A stretch of DNA of 64,000 bases, taken from assembly GCA_946902875.1 (NCBI GenBank), contig OX336351.1, forward strand, positions 4,027,761-4,091,760. Reading direction: 5' to 3'. The notes under the pieces are model-generated. The model was given only the letters and a program-made list of their open reading frames with translations, made no database searches and had not been told where the DNA came from. The position numbers were made by a program, and so were the translations under genes. Source of the DNA: Nematopogon swammerdamellus. Taxonomy: Eukaryota > Arthropoda > Insecta > Lepidoptera > Adelidae. This document shows positions 10,749 to 23,111 of the stretch, one piece after another. How positions within the stretch are numbered: position 1 is the stretch's first letter; each line of letters starts with the position of its first letter.

Positions 10749-11331
10749 ATCGGAATTTTAGCTTACCACAGCAAGGGGCATGGGACCTACAGTTTTACAC
10801 CGGTTCCAACGCGAAGCAACAACCTGTAGGTAGGTATGCAATGAAATTTTTCAATCTGAAAAAAAAACAACAATCCATTGGTGCACCAAGGGCGGATGCG
10901 AACCCGAGATTGAGATCAGGAGACGGACGCCCTGACCGCGCCGATCACCGCCGCTTTATCTGAGAGAGAAGAGGTACTGGAAGACCGGTCAACCCTCGCA
11001 GGAGTTACAGCGTTGTCACCGTGAACCAACAGAAGCCATTATCGGAATTTTAGCTTACCACAGCAAGGGGCATGGGACCTACAGTTTTACACCGGTTCCA
11101 ACGCGAAGCAACAACCTGTAGGTAGGTATGCAATGAAATTTTTCAATCTGAAAAAAAAAACAACAATCCATTGGTGCACCAAGGGCGGATGCGAACCCGA
11201 GATTGAGATTAGGAGACGGACGCCCTGACCGCGCCGATCACCGCCGCTTTATCTGAGAGAGAAGAGGTACTGGAAGACCGGTCAACCCTCGCAGGAGTTA
11301 CAGCGTGAACCAACAGAAGCCATTATCGCGG
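10749..11331 (-). repeat. 292-bp tandem duplication of a family B SINE head
   Basis: ATCGGAATTTTAGCTTACCA starts at 10749 and 11041. The two units are near-identical for about 290 bp. Each holds the SINE body and, on the minus strand, a tRNA-like head (GAAAGCGGCGGTGATCGGCG-like, with a degenerate B box GGGTTCGCATCC). Confidence 0.88.
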
Positions 11332-11334
11332 AAA

Positions 11335-12462
11335 GGTCGGCACCTTGCTCAGACTTACAAGGTGGGAATGCGATCGTGTCTAAGGCACTACAAACATGCT
11401 AGTCTTCATGCTGTGCCCGATGGAGCATAAAACGGTGTCATATTACAGTCGTGACAATCCACTTTGAATCAGTCCACTTTCTGAGTTGGCCTCCAATGTA
11501 TCAGCCACTTAAGTTAAGTATACCTATGACAATATCTGAAGGTCACCATTTTCAATAAAAGGCTGATTAATCGTTAGAAAAGGGTTGCCGCCTGTAGCCT
11601 TATAAAGTGGGCGGTCTTTAAGGCTGCGATATGCAAATTTTAGGAGAAAACGAGATTTTTGAAATTTTCAAAAATTTATTTCAGAGAAACCAGGCCACAC
11701 AGAAAAAATATAAAAATTGATCACGAAAGCCAAGAATAAAGTGAACTTTATAAAAAAAAATTGTACGCTAAATGTGGCTTATTTACTTAACAAACCGCCT
11801 TCAAACCCCACCTTGTCGTAAACAATTGGTAACATGGTGTTTTTTAGCAGCTTTTTCCAGGGTCAACCTATACAAAAACGAAAATACAATTAGGATACAC
11901 TACACCCTCGTACTCATCTTTTTCTTGGGCTTCTCCAGAATATTTTCTGTATAGATGTCTTGATTTTCTTAACAATTTCTTCTAAAAAAACCTAATTTAT
12001 GGTCCTCTCAGTCCACTGTCGTGTTTTTTTTTTTGGCAAAAGTTACATGTTATAAGAAATAAATCACTAAGCATGTTATAATTCGTATATTTTTATTGAA
12101 AAGGAAAAAAATCTGATTGAAAAATATGAGTATTTGGTTTCGAAAATGATTCTAACAAATGGCACATAATATAAGCCAAAACGCTCACTGTTCGCATGTT
12201 TTGCATCGGCGGAATAGGGCCTTAACGCTTCCGTGAAAGTTAATTTCGAATCGCTGCTGCCTTGTCATCTCCTTGCCAGTTGCCCTTTATGTTCGCATTC
12301 TACAAGCACGGTGACAAGGTAAGGCCGCTATCATAATTGGTTTACCAAGGGACGGGGCATTCGGAGTGCGCGACGAGCTTAAACCTATGCCCCATGTGGT
12401 GCTATGGCGGGCGTGGAAAGTAAAATCGCCCTTTTGCTTTGCGAACTTGGCTGACACACTGG
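11335..12462. other. no gene seen
   Basis: AT-rich sequence without splice-consistent coding blocks. 11640-12000 has an even, A/T-homopolymer-rich texture suggesting an old element, but no family was recognised. Confidence 0.4.
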
Positions 12463-12607
12463 ATGGAGTGTGGGAAGACCAGGTTCGACGACGACATCAT
12501 GTACGTCGGAGGCAATCAGTGGTTCCGTACCGCTGAAGGCCGGGAAGATTGGAGATAAATTGGAGGGGCGTGTGTCCAGGAGTGCACGCTTACACGCTGA
12601 CTGATAA
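12463..12607 (+). mobile_element. LINE C-terminal fragment
   Basis: Encodes broken D-D-I-M-Y-V-G-G-NQWFRTAEGREDWR-type residues and ends CACGCTTACACGCTGACTGA. Same family as 18577-18850. Confidence 0.7.
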
Positions 12608-13004
12608 AGAACTTGAGTTGTGCTGTATTATACTCTATCGGCGATAAGCGACCTTTATGCATAACCGACCTCGTCGATCATTTGTGCGGTTGTCCATTAT
12701 CGGTGAAGCCTGATTTATTGACTTCCCCATGTTGTTGCCTTGCCTTGCTGCGATCATTAAGTATTCACACCCGAGAAGCATTACTGCTAAGGTATTTTCG
12801 TTTCTGGTTTTGAACAAGCAATAATTGTTATTATTAACAGTATGTGTTCATGTAAGTTCATGATTTACTATCTGACTGCAGATGTAAGCAGTGGTTAATT
12901 CCTTACTACTTTCAGAGACCGTCTTGGAGGCCTACATATACTGGTCATCGCACAGTTTCAGCTCGTCTGTGGTGTCTTGTACGTGTGAAGTATCCTTTGA
13001 GCAC

Positions 13005-13370
13005 ATTTTTTTTATGGAAATTTACACGGTTGGTTACATCTCCCACAACATTCGTGATGTCGGTCCATAACACCGGATGAATTAGGTGCCATGTCAGTGC
13101 TTCCCTTCGGTCGTACCGGCCACACTGAACTGGACGGAAAACAAACTATTTAGATAGCCGTTTCGACTAACGTTTCATTCAGTGCGGTGGTACCAACCCG
13201 GGCGGGTTGAGCCCTACCACCTACCTAGTAAGATAAGAAGGGAAGGAACCTACAGTTTTACGTGGAATCCGAACCACGGTCAGACTCCAACGGAATCTCA
13301 CCTCAAAACATCGCAGATAATAATTTACGTCCTTGTTCGTCTGACCGGCAGATCTGAGAAATAAAGGCTC
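13005..13370 (-). mobile_element. SINE family A copy
   Basis: Reverse orientation: TTTTTTATGGAAATTTACAC (tail), CATTCGTGATGTCGGTCCAT, CACACTGAACTGGACGGAAA, CGTTTCATTCAGTGCGGTGG, ACCTACAGTTTTACGTGGAA. The head is largely lost. Confidence 0.85.
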
Positions 13371-13795
13371 GGTGGATGATCAACTAATCAATCACCATTT
13401 CGCGGCATTATGCGTAGAATTTCCGCTCACGTACGGCAGAGGAAGTCGACATATTTGCGCGGTCTCGTGTGTAGACGTCGACATATGATCGCCTGAGTGG
13501 GGAAGGACTGTGTATCGCTTTGGGTTGATTGTTAGGAATTTTGATGACACTCTGAGTTTCCAAGAGGGCTCTCGATGGCCGTCAAGATCGCTATGTATGG
13601 AAACACAGGAAACATCTATAAGTATCTAGGACATTTGTCTCTGATTTGTGGTCTGATCTGAGTATCTCTGACCCTTCAATAATATTCAGGTAACATTATC
13701 GCGGTATTGTACCGAGAGTTCTTGTAGTAATTTTTTTGAATTTTTTTTTTTTTATTGAATGTGCAAACAGGGAGCACAACATTATAAACATCGTT

Positions 13796-13912
13796 TCATC
13801 ATTCATCATCAGCCTGTATCGGTCCACTGCTGGACATAGGCCTCTCCCAAGGCACGCCACCACACGCGGTCTTCCGCTCTTCTCATCCATCCACTCCCGG
13901 CTACCTTTTTTA
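13796..13912 (-). mobile_element. LINE 3' fragment (TGCTGGACATAGGCCTC type)
   Basis: CCACTGCTGGACATAGGCCT ... CACACGCGGTCTTCCGCTC is a common lepidopteran LINE coding end on the minus strand. Short and disabled. Confidence 0.7.
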
Positions 13913-14704
13913 GGTAATTTTTTTACCTTTTTTAAACATCGTTTACATCGAGATAATTGCGATCTGCCGCACCCTAGCCGTACCACTCTCGTATCTCTTC
14001 TTCGTGAACATGAGGGAGCGTCCCAACTCGTTGATAGTACCTACATACTAGTTACAATAATATGTGGGCAGGGCGAGCGTTCCAAAGATTACCAGTTCTG
14101 TGGACGGAAAGGATCTGCAAAACCGATTTTCACGCATCAGCGATAGTCCAGCGTGTAAGTATGGTCGTACGTAAGTGCGCGAGCGTCGGACGTCATATTT
14201 GCGTTTTGCTTTTGAGAAATTTCAAACGCTCGGACCAGTTCTCAGTATCTAAATGGTAGTAAGTGCGCGAGCAGCGTTCGGAGTCATATTTGCGTTTTGC
14301 TTTCCAGCTCACGGGCCGGCGCAGTACCGAAATTCGTCCCATTAGGTACTAATAAAAAGATCCCGTATCCACGATTTCATCAACGCTGCACTGCAGGTGA
14401 GCTGCCATGCCGCGGCACACATACCCGTCAGGGGCGACACTGCGTTCCAACGAGTTAAGTTTAGCAAGGCGGAACTGCCTCGATGCTAAACACATAAGAC
14501 GTTGCAAAAGTTGTTCATCTCGCAATGAAACCGCTCCAATTATCCGTACGCCTGCCGAACGGCATTGAGTAACGAACGGCGCAACGCAGTTAGGTAACCC
14601 TAAAGTGCACGCCCGAATACTAACTATCGATGAGAAAGCAATGGGACTGCGACATTTGAGCCGATGATCCAACACGGAGCGTTGCGATAGCTAGCCTGTT
14701 TCTA

Positions 14705-15575
14705 CAGGATGTTTCAGGATAGGCTTGAGAAATTTCAGGAATAGAAAGTACTCATACATACATAGCGTCACGCCTGTTTCCCGTTGGGGTAGACAGAGAC
14801 AACGGATCTCCACTCCACACACCTCTGCCGCCTCTTCCACTCCCATAATGTTCTTCATGCATGCTCGTCGGTTATTACGCACTTGCCCCTTTTTGAGCAC
14901 ATGCCCGATCTGGTCCAGGTAAGAGCGTCTAGGGCGACCCTTCCCGCCCGACTCTTCCACTCACATTTGCTTCATAAATTTCTTTCGTTAGTCTCCTATC
15001 ATCCATTCTTCCAACATGACCGAACCACCGAAGCATCCCTTTCTCAATCCTTGTCACTATATCTTCTTTCTGCCCACAGCGCTCTCGCACTACACTACAC
15101 CGGGAAACAGGCGTGACGCTATGTATTACATACATGTAAAGTACTCATTATTAGAAGAAGAAAATCCTTACGACTCAAATGGAAATTCCGTACCTTTTTT
15201 TTCATACAAAATCTGAAAATAGTCATAAAAACTCGATGGACAGTGAGATTTGGCAACAGTGCTGTCTAGGTCTAGGGAGTGCAATGACCTAACTAGTCTC
15301 CTTTTTCTTTTGTTGTCATTCAAATTTAAGTGTTTGGAATTTACCTACATGAAGTTACATTCTACTAGTTAAGTATGTCAGTTAGTCATTTTATGTTTAT
15401 TTAATAAAGGTGGACGTTAACCGTACACCAAAGCTCGATTAAACGATTTTCACTTTCATTTTCAAAAAGTACTATAAAATGACCGAATTTGGGAAAAAGT
15501 TTCAGAGCTTTTCGTCTTCAAATATGGACCCCTTTCTAACCCTGAAGTTACGAAACCCTATCCTGAAACACCCTG
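14705..15575. mobile_element. TA-flanked MITE interrupted by a LINE fragment
   Basis: Outer ends CAGGATGTTTCAGGATAGGC and CCCTATCCTGAAACACCCTG are flanked by TA (14703-14704 and 15576-15577), as in Tc1/mariner-type MITEs. The same family occurs uninterrupted at 27351-27794, and the two share the AGAAAGTACTCAT...AATGGAAATTCCGTA interior. The extra block at about 14755-15130 is LINE sequence. Confidence 0.75.
14755..15130 (-). mobile_element. RTE-like LINE C-terminal fragment nested in MITE
   Basis: The minus strand encodes MLRWFGHVGRMDDRRLTKEI, YEANVSGRVG and GRPRRSYLDQIGHVLKKGQV in broken frames, the C-terminus of a lepidopteran RTE-like retroposon. Both borders carry the same GCGTCACGCCTGTTTCCCG segment in opposite orientation (about 14764 and 15103), so two tail copies face each other. 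Confidence 0.75.
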
Positions 15576-15577
15576 TA

Positions 15578-16212
15578 TAGACTGTAGAACCGCAGAGGTT
15601 TGTAGCGTGAGGTGGTGGAGTTTTGCAAGACATCAACCAATGAGCCTGTTGCTCGAAATTAATCAAAAGGTGGTCCTCCCAAAAAGCTTGGACCTGATAA
15701 AACCTACAGGCACGCTGAACGAAGCAGTCGCATCGTTGCATCATTGAGCCTGTTTTCTCGGTACTACTACGGCCGCTGCTCTGATGAACTCGCTTTTCTC
15801 ATCCATCCTCATCCTGTTCACAATGAACTCGCTTTCCACACCCATCCTCATCCTGTTCACAAGCCCGCCATACTCTCGCGGAACACCCCTTTGTATTCGA
15901 CAGAAGAGTTCTCCGAACGGCACGATACTCTAAATCTTGCGTCGCGCTGCAAAATAGTGGAAAGGGCAATGGAAATATCTTTCCCTACTCCTACAATTCA
16001 CGGATCTTCAAATCGCGGGTTAATAGACTTTCCCCAGCGAATGACAAGCAAGCCGGTGCCGATTCGGTGGTGTCGGAAGAATGGATGCTAGGAGACTAAC
16101 AAGATTTATGAAGCGGCTGTTAGTGGAAGGGTAGAAATGGGTCGCCTTAGTTAGTAGACCCACGTACCTACCTACCGAACCGTACCAGATCGAGAATGTG
16201 CTCAAAAAGTGT
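15578..16212. other. no gene seen
   Basis: Includes CATCCTCATCCTGTTCACAA, tandem-repeated at about 15803-15860. No recognised family. Confidence 0.4.
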
Positions 16213-16398
16213 CAGTACCCTAATCACGAGATTTAACCTACTACGCTACGCCGTGTTCTCCGCATCATTTTGTATGGAGAAACGAAGTTCGCAAATCTAT
16301 CAATAGAGGCGCTGCTCCGTTTCTCCATACAAAATGATGCGGAGAACACGGCGTAGCATGCGTAGCGTATTAGGTTAAATCTCGTGATTAGGGTACTG
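16213..16398. mobile_element. foldback element, arms of about 72-81 bp
   Basis: Left arm 16213-16284 and right arm 16318-16398 are complementary apart from a small insertion (CATGCGTAGC-type) in the right arm. The ends are CAGTACCCTAATCACGAGAT and its complement. The loop is about 33 nt. Probably a MITE. Confidence 0.85.
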
Positions 16399-17365
16399 GT
16401 CAGGTGTATGTGTAGTACCCGTAACCGACGAGCGTGAATGCAATTTATTATTAGTGTGGAAGAGGCGTCAGTGGTCGTGGCACGTGCTGACTCTATGTCT
16501 CTGCCTTACCTAACCTACCCCATTGGAAAACCGACGTAACCGTTATACATGCACTTAGGAACGGTACAGTAAGCGGCAGTAAATAATGAACATCGAGCTT
16601 TAGAAAGAGACAATCCGGTTGTAGAGCGTCGTCCCTGTCGCACAGAGACGTGCGAGTTAGTATACATATAGTATAAAGTATAGTTGTATGCACGCAACAT
16701 GTACACACACCAGTGGTTATTATTATAAGGAGCAAATTAAGGTGATCTACGTTCGAATTAAATTTGAATAGTTGTCGCAGGGAGATAAAAGCTGTTTTGT
16801 GGTTTTATTAGAGCTTGGGCAACAATTCACGTAGGTGTACGTTGTCGATAGCGAATACTTGAGTCTGTCTTATCGTTGTTTTGAAGCTCAACAATGTCGA
16901 GTTTACATGCGGTCCACAAAGAACACAGTGCCAATTGTCTTGACAGGCCGTTTATTTGTTTGGCTACTGACGCCATACTCCTGATAACCCGATAAGCGGA
17001 CACTTGAGCGGATATTACAAGTGAACTATCTGGTCTGGTGAGCATGCGGTCCTCTCATATAGGTTTGCCATACGTTTCGAATCGGTTCGGACAGTTCGGC
17101 GCTTAAATGGTTGCCCGAAATTCCATGCGGACTATATTAGTGCGGATTTTCTAGAAAATAGTGAAATAAAAATTAATTATCGGCGAAAGCGAATAATGTA
17201 AATGTGAGTAGCATTTCAAATCAAATTAAAAAAGTTTATTAACACAGGCACAAATAAATTCGAATATTACACGACAAATAGGCAAAAACGTTGAACTGTA
17301 CCCAGCGCGATCGAGTAATTAGACGAGTACAGATTTTTGTATTTATGTTTTATGGAAAGGGCGAC
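16399..17365. other. no gene seen
   Basis: Only short frames. GAGCTTTAGAAAGAGACAAT with CCGGTTGTAGAGCGTCGTCC (16595-16640) recurs at 38230-38275, a short dispersed repeat. Confidence 0.4.
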
Positions 17366-17480
17366 ATATTGTGGCATCGTTACATCAACGAATATACCCA
17401 TGGACATTATGTGATGCACGGGATTGCGAATGGCATGCCGGTCTGACAAGAGCCTTATCACACCCGTTTTTAAAAACTCC
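17366..17480 (+). mobile_element. retroposon fragment family G
   Basis: GGACATTATGTGATGCACGG and GATTGCGAATGGCATGCCGG have relatives at 22520-22735, 27800-27960 and 46615-46720. This is probably the coding tail of one LINE. Confidence 0.55.
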
Positions 17481-17816
17481 AGGCAGTACTTGGGAAGACA
17501 TAGATTATTGTCGCCTAAACTAGCCATATGTTACAAAACAAGAAATAAAGTGTACGTACCTAGATAGTCATAGTTAATAACTATTTTATTTAAATTTATT
17601 TTTGAGACGTCCGGGCTTAGAACTGGGAAAATATGGTAAACTTTTAACCTGACTAGCGTAAACTAATGTAACATGATCATCCGATTCCGAGTTTTTAAAA
17701 AACATAAAGTACGAAGGGTATTTGGCCGGTTTGTCAATGTCTATGAAAAATGGAAAAACGAAACTAAACAATAGTCATGATTATTTTTGGAATTTCTGTC
17801 TGTTTGTTTGTTTGGC

Positions 17817-17867
17817 CCAAAGAGTTTGTATTACGTCGAGCGCAGCGACGTAATACAAACTCTTTGG
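17817..17867. repeat. perfect 22-bp hairpin
   Basis: Arms 17817-17838 and 17846-17867 (CCAAAGAGTTTGTATTACGT..) with a 7-nt loop. Confidence 0.85.
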
Positions 17868-18530
17868 TTTGGCCATGCATGCATCACGTGAAAACTGTGA
17901 CGAAATTTGAAAGGAGTTTACCGAAAAATATAGGGCTTAATTAACTAGAAGTAACAAGCTAATAACATCACGCCATTATTCATATGAGCTGAGCAGTGGC
18001 GTTGGAAATGAACGTGGTCGGAGAAATTATAACACAATATTACGATAAAAAAAGTATTTATTTTTTTCATTCAATATACTTTTAATCAATTTTTATTTTA
18101 TTTTTTAGTCGAATATGGAATTGGTTTGTCAAAACTGGGCATTGTGAAACAAAAAGCCAAAAATTTATTTTTAAATAAAATAATTGGCAAAAAAATTTAA
18201 CATAGCTTTGAGACTGTCATCCATCACTGATTGGTCACATTCTGTGGGTCAGGCAGGTGGTGGCGGAAAGCGAACGCGAGCGAACCCGCCGACAAATTAA
18301 ACAAAGGTAAGCAAAAACGATTGACGCCAGCAGCGTTCCCTCCGCACGACAGTAAGTGAAGTAAAACATCACCGGCGTCCTCGCATCGCTGGCGGGTTGC
18401 CAGCGGAGAGCGAATAATATGCAGCGTTGCCGTCTAGCTTAGGGCTGCCATACGTCCCGAGACATAGGGACACGTCGTCGCCGTTGTGAGGGCTTCTGTC
18501 ACAATGTTCAGACTCGCAAGTCCCAATTAG
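17868..18530. other. no gene seen
   Basis: AT-rich up to about 18230, then more GC-rich. No recognised element or exon. Confidence 0.4.
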
Positions 18531-18576
18531 GGTGAGGCTTTATACTTTATCCGCCGACGCACCAAAGTAGTCGATA

Positions 18577-18850
18577 TTGGACACCGGGTGGCTAAGCTCA
18601 AAGTGGCAGTGGGCTGGGCACGTTAGCCGAAGAGACGATGACCGTTGGAGTAACCGTGTCCTACACTGGCGGCCGTGGACAGGAAAACGGAGTGTGGGAA
18701 GACCACCCGCCAGGTGGGACGACGACGGCGTACTTACCTTCATCAGAAATCAGTGGTTCCGAATCGCTGAAGGCCGGGAGGACTGGAGGAAAATTGGAGA
18801 GGCGTAGGTCCAGCAGTGGACGCTTACACGCTGACTGACTGACTGACTGA
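18577..18850 (+). mobile_element. RTE-like LINE C-terminal fragment
   Basis: Open in one frame: GHVSRRDDDRWSNRVLHWRP, WTGKRSVGRPPARWDDD and QWFRIAEGREDWRKIGEA, then ACACGCTGACTGACTGACTG. This GRPPARW ... W block is the C-terminus of abundant lepidopteran RTE-like LINEs. It is 5'-truncated. Confidence 0.8.
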
Positions 18851-19388
18851 CTTTATACTGGGGGGTACGCGGGAGGGTATTAAAGGGAGAGGGGTGTTTG
18901 TATGAAAAATTAATTTTGTATGGAAAATATTAAAAGAGATGGAAAGGGAAAATTTATAAAAGATTAACCCTAACCTAATATTGAGGCGGACCATGCAGTT
19001 TTTACATACATGCCAAATGAAAATCAATGTTGTGTTTAAAAAAAATTACAAGCTTTAATTTTGTATGAAAAAATTAATTTTGTATGGAAAATCTATTTTC
19101 TGGTTTTGTCTGGTTTTGCCCATGCCATTGTCGCTTTGTCCCGATATTCCTCAAAAGAACTATGACCTCCCTAGTCTAGTGCTAGTTTTACTCGGCCGCT
19201 CTACGCTGAAGCGAGCGTCACTCTGTTTACTATCTCCGGCTGTGCGGAATCTCTCGCGGACAGTCCACATCCATACCACGCCTTATTGATATCTGCTGTT
19301 TGATAAATTATTCTCACTTCAGATATTATTAATCTTTAGGTAGCGCTAAAGATTTTGGAAGGAGAGAAGATGTGTCATAGTCATGATT

Positions 19389-19612
19389 TTACTAGGTGGT
19401 AGGGTTCAACCCGCCCGGGTTGGTACCACCGCACTGAATGAAACGTCGGTCGAAACGGCTATGTAAATAGTTTGTGTTTTCCGTCCAGTTCAGTGTAGCC
19501 GGCACGACCAAAGGGAAGCACTGACATGGCACCTAGTTCACCCGGTGTTATGGGCTGACATCACGGATGTTGTAGGTGATGTAGCCAACCGTGTCAGTTT
19601 CCGTAAAAAAAA
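19389..19612 (+). mobile_element. SINE family A copy (5'-truncated)
   Basis: ACTAGGTGGTAGGGTTCAAC ... GTTTTCCGTCCAGTTCAGTG ... AACCGTGTCAGTTTCCGTAA, ending in an A tail at about 19612. Confidence 0.9.
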
Positions 19613-20293
19613 AATGAACGCTCGCTCGTATAGGAACCGCTGTCGTCGCCCGCCACCAATTCAGTAGTCGCCAGTTCGCACGTACACATTCGCACCAGCG
19701 ATTTTTGGCCACTCCAAAGCGTTGCATCCACGTGCATGCATCGATAGTTAAGGCCCTGTCAGTGAACCCGTATTTACCCGTACTCCTCTTTCAAGGCGCC
19801 GCGTTCGCTGGTTGGAGTAGGATGCAACACAATCAATCAATCAAAAATTATATTTTTATTTTTTTATTCCAAAACTACGAATCGAAACAAAAAAGTAAAA
19901 AGCTACAGATTTAGATTAATATGTTCAAACAACAATTTTTTTTTCCAAAGCCTTGATTTGGTCACGTTGCCTTAAATACGTTTTTATAACTAAATTCAGA
20001 GCCATGCCATGTTCATGATTTTTTTCTATCGAGCGAAGTTAATAAAATCGTGTTTTCAAAAAGCTATCGATCTGCGCTGATAGATGAAGTTTTACGTAAA
20101 TTAAAAAACTGAATCTGTCAGGTATGTAATATTGGCGGTACACTTCTTGAAATTCGAGTCAGACGCAGTCTCACATCACCTTAATATGGGGAAATCTGCC
20201 CATATTACCGTGTAGCGGACAGTCGGACACGCCTTCTTTGCATATCTACACCGATCGATGTACATAATATGTAAGTTTATTATATACATATAT
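19613..20293. other. no gene seen
   Basis: Unassigned sequence with several A/T homopolymers. No exon-like block. Confidence 0.4.
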
Positions 20294-20805
20294 AAGGTCT
20301 TTCAAAATTAGTTCAGAGTACCCTAAGGGGGGGTTCTGTATCGGAAATAGATCACTTTTGAAGAACAAAGTTTTTTTTTTTTTAATTTTAATTTAAAATG
20401 TAAAAAAAAAATTTTTAGTAATCGTTTCAGTTTCATGCCAGGAACAAAAAAGTCTTCCAACACATAGATCTCCTTCTTTCAGAAATTGTGAAAAACCACA
20501 ATTTTAGTTTTATTAGTATGGAATAGAAAGAATTTGTTTTTTTTTTAACCAACTTACACGTGTTAGATCATAATGGTGATGAAGACTTTTTTGTTACTGT
20601 TATGAAACTGAATCGACTAGGCTATAAAAATCAACCACTTATTTTTTTATTTAAATACATAAAAAAATATTTTACAAAAAAAAAGCCCAAGGTCCAAAAA
20701 AATTTATATTCTTTATTATAAATTTACTCCCTATATGATACAGAACCCCCCCCCCCCCCCCCCCCCCGCCCCTTAGCGTACTCTGAACTAATTTTGAAAG
20801 ACCTT
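20294..20805. mobile_element. 512-bp TIR element with poly(C) tract
   Basis: Ends AAGGTCTTTCAAAATTAGTT and the complement at 20786-20805, with CAGAGTACCCTAAGGGG also matched. The flanks are TATA-rich. A 22-C run lies at 20746-20767. A second, reverse-oriented copy lies at about 62645-63053. No transposase. Confidence 0.8.
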
Positions 20806-21454
20806 ATATATGCTTATTAAAGTATTTATGTAGTATTCGTATGTAGTTTATCATCATACATATTTCTTTACAGTCTAACACATTCTTGTTCGCCTGCATG
20901 TACTACTCCCACATCCCAAAGGTTAGTTAGAATAGAATGCCTCGCGCCATTAAGCTCGCCTGTTGTACCTAATTTTTATAAATTGGTGTTCAATAAAAAT
21001 ATATACATGTACATACATACTTACATACTCTCCTTTCAAAATCTTTGGGTTTCGCACATTCAAAGGTTTAATGAATTTAAAATTTTCCGCTGCAGTGTCA
21101 TCCAAGGAATCACAACGAATGCTGTACAAAATCGCGACGAGTAAAATATGTTGACTCTAAATTATCCGATAATCTTCATCCGCTTGTCCCGCATTCCAAA
21201 GCTTAGTTTGTAAATTCCTCGCGGCATTTAACTCGCGTTTTGCGTTTTGTGTCTCATATTTTTAGATGGTAAGGGAACATACATACTACGTGACCGATTT
21301 TGGGCCAGTTTTTGGCCCCTCCCTCTCCCTGTTGTGACCATGCGTGTTATCTTGACGAAAACGTCCCCCCCCCCCCCCCCGCAGTTTACAAAAAAAACTT
21401 TTGGATGCACCAATCACTGGGCAGCCAAATCTTAGAGCATAACTATAGTACCTT
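20806..21454. other. no gene; C-tract at 21365-21380
   Basis: A run of about 16 C is followed by GCAG. TTAGTTTGTAAATTCCTCGC resembles a retroposon tail. Otherwise featureless. Confidence 0.4.
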
Positions 21455-21672
21455 TTTTTTATGGAAACTGACACGGTTGGCTACATCACCTACAACATCC
21501 GTGATGTCAGCCCATAACACCGGGTGAACTTGGTGCCACGTCAGTGCTTCCCTTCGGTCGTGCCGGCTACACTGAACTGGACGGAAAATGCAGACTATTT
21601 ACATAGCCGTTTCGACCGACCTTTCATTCAGTGCGGTGGTATCAACCCGGGCGGGTTAAACCCTACCTATAC
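21455..21672 (-). mobile_element. SINE family A copy
   Basis: TTTATGGAAACTGACACGGT ... AACATCCGTGATGTCAGCCC ... CTACACTGAACTGGACGGAA ... ACCCGGGCGGGTTAAACCCT. Confidence 0.9.
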
Positions 21673-22084
21673 CTATACTGGTAATTTAACGAAACTAATG
21701 TAATGCCACAATATAATATCAGCTTTCACCCGGGTCCCGGACCCATCGTACCTACAGAGAATAATGGTGCATGCACAGAATGTCTGGTGACCGTGATAGA
21801 TATTGTTGTACTTTTCACTTGACCTTCTAGTACTTCGAAATACGGTGAAGAATTTTAATTTTCCTCATAACAAAATCAATACCTGTTCTAGAGGAAAAAT
21901 ATACGATAAATAACCATGATATCCAATTCACTCAGCAAATGAAATGTTTTTATCGAAGTTCTTATTTCATTCTGAGTCAAATGACAACAAAAAATTCTGT
22001 ATCACGTCTATCGTCCTGGACCTGTTTGTTAATATGTAGTAGTACTGATGATAACTGATACCAATGATATGACTAACTTTTGAC

Positions 22085-22210
22085 CGCGGCTTCGCTCGCG
22101 TGAAATTCGTATTTAAAAAGAAGAAAGTAAGTAAGCCCGCTACCGTATCTTTATTTCGGCGCGCGGAACAATTCGGTTTGTATGAGAGCCACATCTTAGC
22201 GTAACCGGAA
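22085..22210 (+). repeat. dispersed repeat, copy 2
   Basis: Inverted match to 4760-4915: GGCTTCGCTCGCGTGAAATT ... TTTCGGCGCGCGGAACAATT ... GAGAGCCACATCTTAGCG. Confidence 0.7.
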
Positions 22211-22519
22211 CTGAATTTTATTTAGCCTATCCTGTGTCCCGTATAGTTAAATGTGCTTGTACTATGTTTTATCAAATTCGGATGATGGCTTTAAGAGTTA
22301 TGGAGGAACATTCATACATACAGAAAATATTCCTAAAAATCGTCAATTTAGTAAGTATCATACATAAAGTCTACAAACGCAGTACCTATCTCATAAAACA
22401 AAGTAACTTACTCCATAACCACCCCTTACAGATATATTAATAGTACCTACCTTACTGTTCTAGATTTTGTTGATTATTTCTTGAATTGACTTGAGTAACC
22501 CTGGACTGCCCATCCTTTC

Positions 22520-22735
22520 TACGCTTGCATTGTCCGAGTCCGACCCATACACACCCAAAGGTAAGTTTGTATACAATGTTGTATTGTAATTTCCTCCCAA
22601 GCACAGCCTGGGGTTTTTCTCAAGAGGCGTGAAAAGGCTCCTGTCTGGCCGGCATGACATTCGCAATCCCCGTGCATCACATAATGCCTATGGGAATCGT
22701 TAGATACTCGTCGGTATAACAATGCCACATATACA
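22520..22735 (-). mobile_element. retroposon fragment family G
   Basis: The minus strand reads GGNYNTTLYTNLPLGVYGSD and, in the neighbouring frame, MHGDCECHAGQTG. It recurs at 27800-27960 and 46615-46720 with HGHSV(V/I)C. Frames are broken. Confidence 0.6.
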
Positions 22736-22909
22736 TTTAAAATTATGTTTAATTACCTTTGAACACTGAAATGTCTAATTACTTTTGTTTAATAAATCTT
22801 GGCAGGTTGCCACTGAAAATCAGTGTCAGCTGCAAGTAATCCTAGCTGAGTAAATACTGAGCCGAAGTCTATTTACACATTCGCTTATTGATAAGTTATT
22901 ATTATAGTG

Positions 22910-23111
22910 TAAAAAACTATTTAAAAAAATATAAAAACCGCCTTCAAAAATGTATGAAATAAAAAAATAAAAATCGAACCCTAGAGTTGAAGGCGGTCGG
23001 TTATTTTTGCTTGCTTTAGCACCACCGCCTTCAACTCTAGGGTTCGATTTTTATTTTTTTATTTCATACATTTTTGAAGGCGGTTTTTATATTTTTTTAA
23101 ATAGTTTTTTA
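22910..23111. repeat. perfect 88-bp inverted repeat with 26-nt spacer
   Basis: Arms 22910-22997 and 23024-23111 are exactly complementary (inner ends GAGTTGAAGGCGGT and its complement). It is the inner part of an element continuing to about 23375 that ends CCTCCTCCTTTTTTGAAGTC. A diverged copy lies at 59620-60055. Confidence 0.93.
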
